Assembly: GCF_948329825.1 (NCBI RefSeq)
Contig: NZ_CAOJCM010000001.1
Span: 558,001 to 622,000 of the forward strand
Length of the DNA: 64,000 nt
Direction: 5' to 3'
From: Paenibacillus sp. JJ-100
GTDB taxonomy: Bacteria > Bacillota > Bacilli > Paenibacillales > Paenibacillaceae
The position numbers were made by a program, and so were the translations under genes. Below, in pieces: positions 35,863 through 48,224 of this stretch; position 1 is the first letter of the stretch, and each line of letters starts with the position of its first letter. Under the pieces are notes generated by a model that had not been told where the DNA came from, did not search any database, and was given only the letters and a program-made list of their open reading frames with translations.

Positions 35863-37404
35863 ATGAACCGGTTGTGCAAGGTACTGATTGTTGACGATGA
35901 ATTTCTGGTAAGACAGGGTATTAAGCACCATATGAACTGGGAAGCCGAAGGATTTACTATCGTTGGGGAGGCCTCCAACGGTGAAGAGGGTTTACAGCAG
36001 GTGAAGTTATTGGATCCGGATATTGTCATTACCGACATCGTTATGCCTGTTATGGACGGGGAAACATTTGTCCGCACTCTGAAGGCAGAATATCCGCACA
36101 TTGAGGTCATTGTTCTGAGTAGTTTCAGTGAATTTGAATATGTTCGATCCACATTGCAGCATGGAGCCGCAGATTATATATTAAAGCCGAAGCTGGACAC
36201 GAATGAACTTCTGGACGTATTAAGACGTACCGCTGGCAAAATGCCTGAGCTTCAATACGAGCCTTCACATGATGGCTGGCGGCTCGGTCAGTTGATGGAG
36301 AAAATGTTATCCGGATTTACGCTAGACGAAGATAACGAAATGCCAATCGTTCGAGAAAGCTTCCCGTTAGGGACTTTTCGAATACTTGCGTTACAGCCTG
36401 CGAATCGCGGTCTGAATCGGTTGGAGCATGAACAGATTGAGGCTCAAGTGAAAGAACGAATACCCGACATCGTATGTTCCATTTTACCTGTAGATAACCG
36501 CTTGTCGGTTATACTGTTGAACGTAGAGCCTGAACAAGACGAAGAGATGGTTGAGAAAATAAAGGAATGGTCCAGTGAAGCGGGAGCTGGACAGAGCTCT
36601 CCAGTATGGGTGCTCAGCGAACAATTCAGCTCTATTGAGAAGATAGGGGGTATTTATCGAGAACGTCTGATCAAATTAATGGAGTTTTGCTTCTATTTTA
36701 CAAATCGTTCGATTCTGATTGATGGCGAGCTTCCACCGATGCATCCTGCTGGTTATCAGTTTAATGTGAATATGTTTTTGCAGCATGTGAAACGGAATCG
36801 GGTGGAGGCGGCCAGAGAGTATTTACGTGATCATGCGGCAACACTGGGACGTGATTATATTGCCGATGTATTCGAAATCAAATCATTTCTTGGCAACCTT
36901 ATCTTTAATGTGACAATTACTCTTGCCGACATGGATGTTCAATCCGCCGGATTGGATGAGAGTAAGTATACGTATTTCAAAAATGTCGACAGCGCCTCAA
37001 GTTTGGGTGAAGTGATGGAAGTTCTGGACCAATTTATGACGGAAGTTCAGGAATGTGTTTCGGGTACTGCCGGAAAACGAAGTGATCCAAATATGAAGAT
37101 GCTGCTTGAATATATGCACGAGCACTACGACCAACCTTTGGGACTGTCCGAAGTGGCCAAGCATTTTCATTTCAATCCGTCGTATCTGTCGAGCTATTTC
37201 TCATCACATAAAAAAGAAGGCTTTAATGAATATTTAAATAAAATTCGTATTGAAAAAGCCGAGGAATTGCTGAGGTCCGATGATGTAACCATATCAGAGA
37301 TCAGTAGCATGGTCGGTTATTCAGATCATAGTTATTTTTGTAAAGTGTTCAAAAAATTTACCGGTTTATCCCCAAGCCGTTACCGGCGTAAATTCTGGGC
37401 ATAA
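35863..37404 (+). CDS. YesN-type response regulator (REC-AraC)
   Basis: A protein of 513 residues. The receiver domain (about 1-125) has IVDDEF, the phosphoacceptor Asp in VITDIVMPVMDG, and the conserved Lys in YILKPKL. A long middle domain links to a C-terminal AraC double helix-turn-helix (GLSEVAKHFHFNPSYLSSYF, ISSMVGYSDHSYFCKVFKK). AGGGGGG precedes the ATG. The cognate kinase gene follows after 59 bp, so this is a two-component system of the kind that controls polysaccharide-utilisation genes; the adjacent ABC importer is the likeliest target. Confidence 0.93.
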   Translation: MNRLCKVLIVDDEFLVRQGIKHHMNWEAEGFTIVGEASNGEEGLQQVKLLDPDIVITDIVMPVMDGETFVRTLKAEYPHIEVIVLSSFSEFEYVRSTLQHGAADYILKPKLDTNELLDVLRRTAGKMPELQYEPSHDGWRLGQLMEKMLSGFTLDEDNEMPIVRESFPLGTFRILALQPANRGLNRLEHEQIEAQVKERIPDIVCSILPVDNRLSVILLNVEPEQDEEMVEKIKEWSSEAGAGQSSPVWVLSEQFSSIEKIGGIYRERLIKLMEFCFYFTNRSILIDGELPPMHPAGYQFNVNMFLQHVKRNRVEAAREYLRDHAATLGRDYIADVFEIKSFLGNLIFNVTITLADMDVQSAGLDESKYTYFKNVDSASSLGEVMEVLDQFMTEVQECVSGTAGKRSDPNMKMLLEYMHEHYDQPLGLSEVAKHFHFNPSYLSSYFSSHKKEGFNEYLNKIRIEKAEELLRSDDVTISEISSMVGYSDHSYFCKVFKKFTGLSPSRYRRKFWA

Positions 37405-37463
37405 ATCCAGATGAACAGCCAAGAATCTATAACACAGCATATAGAAATGGAAGAGATCAATTC

Positions 37464-39236
37464 ATGAAAAAATGGGTAAACAATGGCTTGTCTCGTCTCG
37501 GGTTATTTCCCAAGCTTATTCTGGTTATGATTGTCAGTATTGTTCTGGTCTCAGTACTCATATTGTGGACAACGATTCATATGTCAACCAAGCTGTTTAC
37601 TGAAACCTTCAGTATTACAAATTCAAAAGTGCTTAGCCAGATTAAAACGAATTTTGATGCGTTTAATGATTCCATCGCTGCGGTGACGAACAATGTGGCT
37701 CAAAGTGGTGCAATTCGAGGTTTTTTGTCTGAAGGAGACGGAAATTCTATCGCGATGTCTAAATCCTACTATAGTATGCGGGAGACGATGAAGCGAGTTC
37801 AATCCATTATTGATTTTTATGAGGCAGGCATTACCATTGCTGGGGTAAATGGGCGAAGTTTCTCGACGAATAGCTCTTACATTCAAAAGACAGGGGAGGA
37901 ACTGAGACAGGACCCCATTACCAAAGCAGCAGTCGAGTCTCCGAGCCGCCTGATCTTTGATGATTACAGCAGTGATACGAACGAAGATAAAGTGCAGATG
38001 ATATCTGCTACCAAGGCGCTCACAGATCGAACGAGAAGTTACATCTATGGCGTAGTTTATATTACGATGAGAGAAGAAGCCTTTCGTCAGTTTTATGCTA
38101 GCTTTACGAGCCGAGGGAATGACGTTGTCATCATGAATGAACAAGGCGAGATTGTATCTTCTAATCGGGAAGAGTGGATCGGTACAACTCAGCCTGAACT
38201 GTTGTCTTATGCACAGAAAATAAATGAAACGGCACCTAAAAACATTACAGCCCGTGTGATGGGCCAAGATAGTATCATTATATCTGAGTATTTACCATTC
38301 TATCGTTTTTACCTGGTGAACATCGTTGATAAAGAGTCTGCAATGGGGCAGCTTATCGATATGAAAACCATTGTCTTGATCTGTGCAGCGATCGTGTTCG
38401 CGGCTCTATTAGTCGTGTTTTTGATCACGAGTCAAATGACAAAGTCACTGCGCAGGCTGGTCAAACAGATGTCGAACATCACGAAGTCTGATCTTGATAA
38501 CTACATCCCGGTTAGTGGTAGTTATGAGAGCAGACAATTGGGGCATGCATATAATGTGATGTTAGATGAGCTGCATGATTATGTGGATCAACTGGTGCAG
38601 ACACAGCGGGAACAGCGTAATGCTGAACTTGCTGCCTTACAGAGTCAGATCAATCCTCACTTTCTATACAACACACTGGCTTCCGTGAAAGTTCTTGTGC
38701 AGCAAGGTAACAAAGATCGGGCTGCGGAGACGATTAATGCATTAATCGGGCTGCTGCAAAATACGATCAGCGATGTCAGAGAAACGGTGACAGTGGAGCA
38801 AGAGATTGAGAACCTGAAAAATTATGTCTTCATTAATCATGTGCGTTATGGCGGACGCATTAAGGCAGCCTTTTATGTGGCTCCAGATTGTACACACTAT
38901 CATGTTCCCAAGTTAGTGATTCAGCCCTTTATCGAAAATGCCTTTTTCCATGGTTTTATTAAAAAGGAAACGGGTACGATTCACGTGATGGTCTCCCGTG
39001 CGGGAGAATCACTGATCTGTGAGATCATGGATAACGGAGACGGCATTGAAGGGCTAAATATGGAGGGCGTTCTGCCTAATCCTAAAAATAATCGCCAGCT
39101 ATTCAGTGGCATAGGTATTCGAAATGTACATGACCGAATTGAACTTTTGTACGGATCACCGTATGGTGTGACGATCATGAGTACTGTGGGTGAGGGGACA
39201 AGAGTGACTGTAACTCTACCGCTGATTACGAGTTAA
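37464..39236 (+). CDS. YesM-type sensor histidine kinase
   Basis: A protein of 590 residues. TM1 is at about 18-38, an extracellular dCache-like sensor spans about 40-300, TM2 is at about 302-322, and a HAMP domain follows (TKSLRRLVKQM onward). The kinase core has the phospho-His motif QSQINPHFLYNTLASVK, and the ATPase has FIENAFFHGF, DNGDGI and GIGIRNVHDRI. It pairs with the YesN-like regulator immediately upstream. It probably senses a sugar or a binding-protein complex at the cell surface. Confidence 0.94.
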   Translation: MKKWVNNGLSRLGLFPKLILVMIVSIVLVSVLILWTTIHMSTKLFTETFSITNSKVLSQIKTNFDAFNDSIAAVTNNVAQSGAIRGFLSEGDGNSIAMSKSYYSMRETMKRVQSIIDFYEAGITIAGVNGRSFSTNSSYIQKTGEELRQDPITKAAVESPSRLIFDDYSSDTNEDKVQMISATKALTDRTRSYIYGVVYITMREEAFRQFYASFTSRGNDVVIMNEQGEIVSSNREEWIGTTQPELLSYAQKINETAPKNITARVMGQDSIIISEYLPFYRFYLVNIVDKESAMGQLIDMKTIVLICAAIVFAALLVVFLITSQMTKSLRRLVKQMSNITKSDLDNYIPVSGSYESRQLGHAYNVMLDELHDYVDQLVQTQREQRNAELAALQSQINPHFLYNTLASVKVLVQQGNKDRAAETINALIGLLQNTISDVRETVTVEQEIENLKNYVFINHVRYGGRIKAAFYVAPDCTHYHVPKLVIQPFIENAFFHGFIKKETGTIHVMVSRAGESLICEIMDNGDGIEGLNMEGVLPNPKNNRQLFSGIGIRNVHDRIELLYGSPYGVTIMSTVGEGTRVTVTLPLITS

Positions 39237-39266
39237 AAAGTAAACTATAGTTTGAAATCATACTTG

Positions 39267-39303
39267 AACCCTTCATTTCTAATGCTGGAAATGAGGGGTT
39301 TTT
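39267..39303 (+). terminator. Rho-independent terminator after the kinase gene
   Basis: Arms AACCCTTCATTTC (39267-39279) and GAAATGAGGGGTT (39288-39300) with one G-U pair, then a T tail. Confidence 0.85.
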
Positions 39304-39395
39304 CATATGTAAATCTTATGAGATTTGTGATAGTTGTAAAATGTTCAGCTCGAAATATTACAAAATCAAAAGAAAGTACAAAAAACTAAATTATG

Positions 39396-39517
39396 TGCAA
39401 CCGTTTTCTGTAAAGGTTTTCATTGAGGCAATAAGATGACAAATCTGCACAAAATTTTTACTAACCGATAGAGAAAAGGGAATGTTAAGATAAATACATC
39501 GAAAGCAACCGCTTTCA
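39396..39517 (+). promoter_or_regulatory. Paired LacI/CcpA-like operators before the sugar ABC operon
   Basis: TGCAACCGTTTTCT (39396-39409) and AGCAACCGCTTTCA (39504-39517) share GCAACCGNTTTC and are 108 bp apart. Each matches the cre consensus with two mismatches. The second forms GAAAGC-AACC-GCTTTC, a perfect palindrome. The rest of the 330-bp gap shows no gene. Confidence 0.45.
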
Positions 39518-39568
39518 GAAAACGCAAACAAATTTACAGACAAAGAGGTCGAAGGGGAGTTGAACGAT

Positions 39569-40867
39569 TTGAAAAAAATGTGGATTTTGATGCTTGCAAC
39601 CGTACTACTGTTGTCCGCATGTTCATCTGGCGGGGATAGTAAAGATGCAGCTAGTGGCGGAGGCAACGAAAAAGCAAATGAAATTACGATCTGGGCTTGG
39701 GATAAAGCCTTCAACGTAGCTGCTCTAGAGCAAGCTAAAGAAGCTTATCAAAAAGTAAACCCTGATTTGAAAATCAACATCATTGAAAATGCGCAAGATG
39801 CGATCATTCAGAAGCTGAATACTGGATTGAACTCCGGAACAAGCAGCGGTCTGCCAAACATCGTTCTGATTGAAGACTATCGTGCACAAAGCTTCTTGAG
39901 TGCTTATCCAGATGCATTCAAAGATTTGTCTTCTGTAATTCAAGCTTCGGATTTTGCAGAATACAAAATTGGACCAACTTCTTATGAAGGTAAACAATAC
40001 GGTATTCCGTTTGACTCCGGCGTAGCTGGTGTGTACTACAGAACAGACCTGCTCGAGGAAGCTGGTTACAAAGCGGATGACCTGCAAGACATCACTTGGG
40101 ATGATTACATCAAAATCGGCCAAGATGTGAAAGCGAAAACAGGTAAAGATTTGCTGTCTCTGGATCCAAACGATCTGGGTATCGTTCGTATGATGATTCA
40201 AACTGCGGGTAAATGGTACACTGCTGAAGATGGTAAAACACCTGATCTGAACACGAACCCTGCGCTGAAAGAAGCGTTCGAAACATACAAAAAAATGATG
40301 GATGCTAACGTTGTTAAATTGCACTCCGACTGGAGCCAATTCGTTGCCAACGCAAATAACGGTGACGTAGCAACAATTCCTACAGGTAACTGGTTCTCAC
40401 CATCCGTTCGTCAAGAAGCTTCTCAATCCGGTAAATGGGCTGTAGCTCCAATGCCGAAAATGGCTGGTCAAGCAAACTCTGTACACGCATCTAACTTGGG
40501 TGGTAGCTCTTGGTACATCATGAACGATGTTCCTGGTGCTGATCAAGCGGCTGACTTTATGGCTAAAACTTTTGGTTCTGACAAAGAATTGTATCAACAA
40601 TTGTTGACAAACATCGGTGCAATCGGTACGTACACACCGGCTGTTGATGGTGAAGCATACAACAAACCAGACGAGTTCTTCAGCGGTCAAAAAATCTTCG
40701 CTGATTTCGCTAACTGGACGAATGAAATTCCAAAAGTAAACTATGGTAGCAACACTTATGCAATTGAAGATATCTTGGTTGTTGAAATGCAAGCATACCT
40801 GAACGGTAAATCGATTGATGACGTTCTAAATGATGCACAAAAACAAGCTGAGGCACAATTAAACTAA
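39569..40867 (+). CDS. Sugar ABC transporter substrate-binding lipoprotein
   Basis: About 432 residues. It has a lipoprotein signal with lipobox LLSACSS, then a family 1 extracellular solute-binding fold: EITIWAWDKAFNVAAL at the N-terminus, YGIPFDSGVAGVYYRTDLLE and GKWAVAPMPKMAG further on. GAAGGGGAG is well spaced for the TTG at 39569, giving a normal lipoprotein N-terminus; TTG 39560 is too close. It delivers an oligosaccharide to the two permeases downstream. Codon choice looks biased toward few codons, suggesting high expression. A large stem-loop follows the gene. Confidence 0.93.
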   Translation: MKKMWILMLATVLLLSACSSGGDSKDAASGGGNEKANEITIWAWDKAFNVAALEQAKEAYQKVNPDLKINIIENAQDAIIQKLNTGLNSGTSSGLPNIVLIEDYRAQSFLSAYPDAFKDLSSVIQASDFAEYKIGPTSYEGKQYGIPFDSGVAGVYYRTDLLEEAGYKADDLQDITWDDYIKIGQDVKAKTGKDLLSLDPNDLGIVRMMIQTAGKWYTAEDGKTPDLNTNPALKEAFETYKKMMDANVVKLHSDWSQFVANANNGDVATIPTGNWFSPSVRQEASQSGKWAVAPMPKMAGQANSVHASNLGGSSWYIMNDVPGADQAADFMAKTFGSDKELYQQLLTNIGAIGTYTPAVDGEAYNKPDEFFSGQKIFADFANWTNEIPKVNYGSNTYAIEDILVVEMQAYLNGKSIDDVLNDAQKQAEAQLN

Positions 40868-40884
40868 TATCCTAAGGTAACTTA

Positions 40885-40965
40885 TAGAACCTAGGAAACA
40901 ACGGAGCCATCTCCCTTGTCTGGCGCAAGTCGAGCTGGGCATGGCGAGAGGCTCTGTAGGTTCTA
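40885..40965 (+). other. Intercistronic stem-loop between binding protein and permease genes
   Basis: TAGAACCTA (40885-40893) pairs with TAGGTTCTA (40957-40965), and ACGGAGCC pairs with GGCTCTGT inside. There is no T-tract, so this is more likely an mRNA-stabilising or partial-attenuation hairpin than a full terminator. Confidence 0.6.
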
Positions 40966-40997
40966 CCCATGTTGCATGGAGAGAGAGGAGCCATACT

Positions 40998-41894
40998 GTG
41001 AAAGCCATAAATACAGGAGACAGTCTCCAAAAGAAAAATAATTTGACTGGATGGGCTTTTGTTTTGCTGGCTGTTGTCGGAATTGTAGCATTCTACTTTT
41101 ATCCGATGATTCAAGCGCTACTCTTATCATTCAAGTCAGGCAAAGGTGCCAACCTTGAGTTTTCGGGCCTAGCGAACTACAAAAGATTGCTCGTAGATAC
41201 CACGTTCCGTACGGCATTATCAAACACATTCATTTACTTAATCATTCAAGTACCTTTGATGATCATTCTGGGTATGTTCATTTCTGTATTGCTGAATGAC
41301 AGCACACTGCGTTTCCGCAGCTTTTTCCGTACCGCAATTTTCTTGCCTTGTGTAACTTCACTTGTTGCTTACTCGGTTGTATTCAAGTACTTGTTCTCAC
41401 CGGATGGTATGGTGAACCAGGCACTAATGGGTTTACACATTATCGGCACACCAATTCAATGGATTACTGACCCGTTCTGGGCTAAAATTACGATCATAAT
41501 CGCCGTTACTTGGCGTTGGACCGGATATAATATGATTTTCTATCTGTCATCCTTGCAAAACATCGATCAATCGATCTATGAAGCTGCAAAAATTGACGGA
41601 GCAAATGCATTCACTCAATTTTTCAAAATCACTGTACCATTGCTTAAACCGATTATTCTCTTTACATCCATTACATCAACGATTGGTACTTTGCAAATCT
41701 TTGATGAAATTATGAATATTACCAAAGGTGGTCCGGGTAACGCGACCATGTCGATTTCACAGTATATCTACAACCTTTCGTTCAAATATTCACCAGACTT
41801 TGGTTATGCAGCAACCGTTTCGTATTCGATCGTAATTCTGATCATTATTTTGTCCATTATCCAGTTTAAAGTGGCAGGTGATAAAAATGGCTAA
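40998..41894 (+). CDS. Sugar ABC transporter permease (MalF/LplB type)
   Basis: About 298 residues with six membrane segments. The EAA loop, which contacts the ATPase, reads YEAAKIDGANAFTQFFKITV. The frame is open from 40941, but GAGAGGAG precedes the GTG at 40998, which gives a normal short cytosolic N-terminus. It overlaps the next permease by 8 bp. No ATP-binding subunit is present, so a shared MsmX-like ATPase is expected. Confidence 0.93.
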   Translation: MKAINTGDSLQKKNNLTGWAFVLLAVVGIVAFYFYPMIQALLLSFKSGKGANLEFSGLANYKRLLVDTTFRTALSNTFIYLIIQVPLMIILGMFISVLLNDSTLRFRSFFRTAIFLPCVTSLVAYSVVFKYLFSPDGMVNQALMGLHIIGTPIQWITDPFWAKITIIIAVTWRWTGYNMIFYLSSLQNIDQSIYEAAKIDGANAFTQFFKITVPLLKPIILFTSITSTIGTLQIFDEIMNITKGGPGNATMSISQYIYNLSFKYSPDFGYAATVSYSIVILIIILSIIQFKVAGDKNG

Positions 41895-42711
41895 AGCAAA
41901 ACGTATTTTCACATATGTCTTCCTGTCCATCGTTGCTTTTATATCCATTTTCCCGTTCTTCTGGATGATTATCAGCTCGACGAACAAATCTGTAGATGTA
42001 ACTAGAGGTACGTTGCTTCCAGGTTCGGCATTCATTGAAAACTTCAACAAGTTGCTCGACACTACCAATCTGATACAGGCGCTGGGGAACTCAGCGATTA
42101 TCTCTATCATATCCACTGTTCTGGCTTTGTTGATTGGTTCCATGGCTGGATACGGGTTTGAGATCTACCGCACAAAATCTCGTGATATTGTGTTCACCAT
42201 CCTGTTGATGTCAATGATGATCCCGTTTGCAGCAATTATGATTCCGCTCTATCGTATGTTTGCAACGATCTCTAGTGCGGCACCGGCAATCGGTATTAAT
42301 ACGATGGCATCGGTTATCCTTCCGACGATCACGACAGCGTTCCTGATTTTCTTCTTCCGTCAGAACACCAAAATGTTCCCGAAAGATCTGCTGGAAGCTG
42401 GACGTATTGACGGTCTGAGCGAGCTGGGCATTTTCTTGAAAATCTATATGCCTACGATGAAAACAACCTATGCAGCAGCAGCGATCATTACATTCATGAG
42501 CAGCTGGAACAACTACCTGTGGCCGCTCATCGTATTGCAAACACCCGATCAGCAAACCATCCCATTGTTGATTTCCAACTTGGGCGCAGGTTATGCTCCA
42601 GATTACGGGGTTATTATGACCGCAGTTGTTATCGCAACACTTCCTACTGCGCTTGTGTTCTTCATTATGCAGAAACACTTTGTTGCAGGTATGGTTGGTT
42701 CGGTAAAATAA
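41887..42711 (+). CDS. Sugar ABC transporter permease (MalG/AraQ type)
   Basis: About 274 residues with six membrane segments and the EAA loop LEAGRIDGLSELGIFLKIYM. AGGTGAT lies 5 nt before the ATG at 41887, inside the end of the first permease gene, so translation is coupled. It forms the membrane channel with the upstream permease. The carbohydrate is unknown; the GH2 and GH42 galactosidases nearby suggest a galactoside-containing oligosaccharide. Confidence 0.93.
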   Translation: MAKAKRIFTYVFLSIVAFISIFPFFWMIISSTNKSVDVTRGTLLPGSAFIENFNKLLDTTNLIQALGNSAIISIISTVLALLIGSMAGYGFEIYRTKSRDIVFTILLMSMMIPFAAIMIPLYRMFATISSAAPAIGINTMASVILPTITTAFLIFFFRQNTKMFPKDLLEAGRIDGLSELGIFLKIYMPTMKTTYAAAAIITFMSSWNNYLWPLIVLQTPDQQTIPLLISNLGAGYAPDYGVIMTAVVIATLPTALVFFIMQKHFVAGMVGSVK

Positions 42712-42762
42712 GCTAAACGAATATTCTGTCCAACGGACGAATGCAGGAAAGAAAAGAAGGGG

Positions 42763-42795
42763 ACGCCTGTAACAGGCGTACCTCTATCTTTTTAT
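42763..42795 (+). other. Hairpin with weak T-rich tail between permease and GH2 genes
   Basis: ACGCCTG (42763-42769) pairs with CAGGCGT (42773-42779), followed about 13 nt later by TTTTTAT. It could be a weak terminator or attenuator between the ABC genes and the GH2 gene. Confidence 0.45.
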
Positions 42796-42834
42796 ATCAA
42801 TCAAGAATGGAAGTCGCTTTCGATGCAAGCCTGA

Positions 42835-45927
<3,093 letters not shown>

Positions 45928-45991
45928 AGAAAGTTATAGCAAGAGTTTATGTTCGCATCTATTACAGATGTGAGCTAGACTGGATAAATCC

Positions 45992-46029
45992 AAAACAGAG
46001 GCTCCTTCCTGGAGGAGCCTCTGTTTTTT
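45992..46029 (+). terminator. Rho-independent terminator after the GH2 gene
   Basis: AAAACAGAGGCTCCT pairs perfectly with AGGAGCCTCTGTTTT, followed by TTTTT. Confidence 0.92.
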
Positions 46030-46145
46030 TGGTTAGAAGAAAGGATATAGAGAGGCTGGAATCAGGGAGTGAATGTTTCAGCAATTGAAACGTTCTTGCC
46101 CCATCTCCGTAATGTACAAGACAAAGAGACCGAGGAGGGGACAGA

Positions 46146-46451
46146 ATGAGCAAAAAAGCAAAAGCTGGAGTATGGGTGACGGTGCTGGCCGTTCTGGGCA
46201 TCATTGTTGGATCATTAATATGGTATTTCAATACGGCTTCCGGTGAACGTGCGCTGAAAACGATGAGATCCAACAATGCGGGTGGCTTAGAACGTGTAGT
46301 GAAGGTGTATAGCAATTCGGGTGAGCTGATTCAGACGTACGAAGGCAAGATTGATGTACAGGATACGGAGTATGGCAACAAAGTACTGTTTGACCTGAAC
46401 GGCAAACGAGTTGTGATCTACAATGCAACGATTGTGACGGAAGAGAAGTAA
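46146..46451 (+). CDS. Small membrane-anchored protein of unknown function
   Basis: A protein of 101 residues: a basic N-terminus (MSKKAKAG), one membrane segment (about 8-28), then a small beta-rich extracytoplasmic domain (VVKVYSNSGELIQTYEGKID). No family is recognised with confidence. GAGGAGGGG lies 6 nt before the ATG, so translation is well supported. Confidence 0.7.
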   Translation: MSKKAKAGVWVTVLAVLGIIVGSLIWYFNTASGERALKTMRSNNAGGLERVVKVYSNSGELIQTYEGKIDVQDTEYGNKVLFDLNGKRVVIYNATIVTEEK

Positions 46452-46570
46452 TCTGGATCGTACGACATATAGTAACAAGTTTGAAGATACATGGGCATTC
46501 ATCTATAAGAGACATCGTTATCTTTTTGTAGTAAAATTAAGGAAAAAATGATGAATCGAGTGATCTAAAG

Positions 46571-46861
46571 ATGATGATGTTGCTCGTTGCTCTGGCATTG
46601 CTAGGGATGTTAGCTATTTATAGTCTTATTGCTTATTTTCTGATTCGCATCATTTCAAAAAAAGCATTTAAAGTGACTTTAACTAAGTTGGAGATTATGG
46701 AAACTATAACTTGGCTTGCGCTAATTTTTGTTGCTTTCTCTACGATCAGATCGGGATCATCTTCTACGTTCTTGCCGTCTGTATTGCTTCTCGTACCACT
46801 GATTAATATGCGTATCTCGAATCGAAAAGAAAGAGAACGCCTTAAACGAGAATGTACTTAA
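46571..46861 (+). CDS. Small hydrophobic membrane protein of unknown function
   Basis: A protein of 96 residues with two or three membrane segments (about 3-25, 44-60 and 66-80) and a highly charged C-terminus (NRKERERLKREC). The ribosome binding site is weak (AAAG near the ATG pair), so the start at 46571 is tentative. It is a single gene. No family is recognised. Confidence 0.55.
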   Translation: MMMLLVALALLGMLAIYSLIAYFLIRIISKKAFKVTLTKLEIMETITWLALIFVAFSTIRSGSSSTFLPSVLLLVPLINMRISNRKERERLKRECT

Positions 46862-47060
46862 AGTTGTTGTGGAGACGAGTTGCAAACTGCCGACTTATAA
46901 GTCGGTTTTCTTTATGTTTTATTAGGAAGATAATATAAAGAATTACATATCGAAGGTCATCTCTTTTCAGTATGAATAGACAAATGATAGCATTTCTGAA
47001 CAAGAAGATGCTCAAGGGTTCTTTTACACTGTAGAAGAAAGGAGATGAGGGTTTCTGGAG

Positions 47061-47948
47061 ATGTTTAAACTGCTTGACCAGTCTATTGATTACGTGGAAC
47101 AACATTTACACTTACCGATTGAGGTTGATGACATTGCCAAGGCAGCAATGAGTTCGAAATATCATTTTCAGCGAATGTTTCATGCAGTAACTGGTGTGAC
47201 CATAACCCAATACGTGAGAAACCGGAGGCTTACGCTAGCGGCACAGGAATTAGTGGGAACGAACTGTAAAGTCATTGATACTGCGCTGAAGTATGGTTAT
47301 GACAGCCCGGCGTCTTTTACGAAAGCATTTCAAAGAATGCATGGGGTAACACCGGTTGAAGCCAGGAAAATGAATGTGAAACTAAAAGCATTCCCTCGAA
47401 TCTCCTTTCAAATTCAGGTTAGAGGGGAAACAGAGATGAATTATCGAATGGTTGAGGAAAAGGGATCTATTGTGTTTGGAAAAAGCATTATCCTCCATGA
47501 GGATGCGTTCAAGGAGATCCCTGTATTTGTGGAGGGAATTTGGAAAGATGGGACTCATGATCAGATACTCGAGTTGTTAGAGAGACCGGATGGAACATTG
47601 CTATATGGTTATCATTATGATTTTGCTGAGGATGGTTCGAAGCGTTATTTAATGGGAGCAGAAGCGCCAGAGGGTATTCAGGTTCCGGATGGGTTTACCG
47701 TTCTTCATATACCTGATCAAACTTATGCGGTTTTTGACACTCGCGGAACGATGACAGATGATGTCGAGATTGATTTAAGTATTATGAATGTTTGGAAACG
47801 AATCTACACCGAGTGGTTCCCGTCAACAAGTTTTGAGCAAGTAGAGGGACCCTGTATAGAGAAATATCATTGGGTGGATGATCAGCATCAGGATTTCATC
47901 ACTGAAGTTTGGATTCCAGTTCGTAAAAAAAGCAGAGGTATGCAATGA
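47061..47948 (+). CDS. AraC regulator with GyrI-like effector-binding domain
   Basis: A protein of 295 residues. Unlike most AraC proteins, the DNA-binding part is N-terminal: VDDIAKAAMSSKYHFQRMFH and ALKYGYDSPASFTKAFQRMH. The C-terminal half (about 125-290) is a GyrI/SOUL-like small-molecule-binding fold, ending YTEWFPSTSFEQVEGPCIEK. This is the Rob/SoxS-adjacent architecture seen in multidrug-response regulators. CTGGAG precedes the ATG. No obvious target gene adjoins it. Confidence 0.9.
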   Translation: MFKLLDQSIDYVEQHLHLPIEVDDIAKAAMSSKYHFQRMFHAVTGVTITQYVRNRRLTLAAQELVGTNCKVIDTALKYGYDSPASFTKAFQRMHGVTPVEARKMNVKLKAFPRISFQIQVRGETEMNYRMVEEKGSIVFGKSIILHEDAFKEIPVFVEGIWKDGTHDQILELLERPDGTLLYGYHYDFAEDGSKRYLMGAEAPEGIQVPDGFTVLHIPDQTYAVFDTRGTMTDDVEIDLSIMNVWKRIYTEWFPSTSFEQVEGPCIEKYHWVDDQHQDFITEVWIPVRKKSRGMQ

Positions 47949-47983
47949 TATAAGAAATGGTGCGCATTCCACGTTCCAATAAC

Positions 47984-48016
47984 AAAAAGAAGCCCTCTTT
48001 CGAGAGCTTCTTTTTC
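47984..48016 (+). terminator. Rho-independent terminator
   Basis: AAAAAGAAGC-CTC pairs with GAG-GCTTCTTTTT around a short loop. It ends the AraC-GyrI gene. Confidence 0.85.
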
Positions 48017-48224
48017 ATGGGAGAGGAGAAACCGGACGAAGAGCTTATGGGGAAACGTAAGTCTTCTCCGCGGTTGTCTACGACACTTGTGATGTCGATA
48101 ATTATAGAATGGCCCAAGGGTTTCCTTTTTATACATATCCGTCAACAGTATTTTTCAAACGGAACCGGAGTGTGGTACGATAGCTATATCAAAAACTTAC
48201 TTAAAGAGAAAAGGTGACACATTC

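Noticed and set aside
37623..38267. Minus-strand frame of 214 codons inside the YesM-type kinase gene
   Set aside because: A shadow of the sensor region; no recognisable domain.
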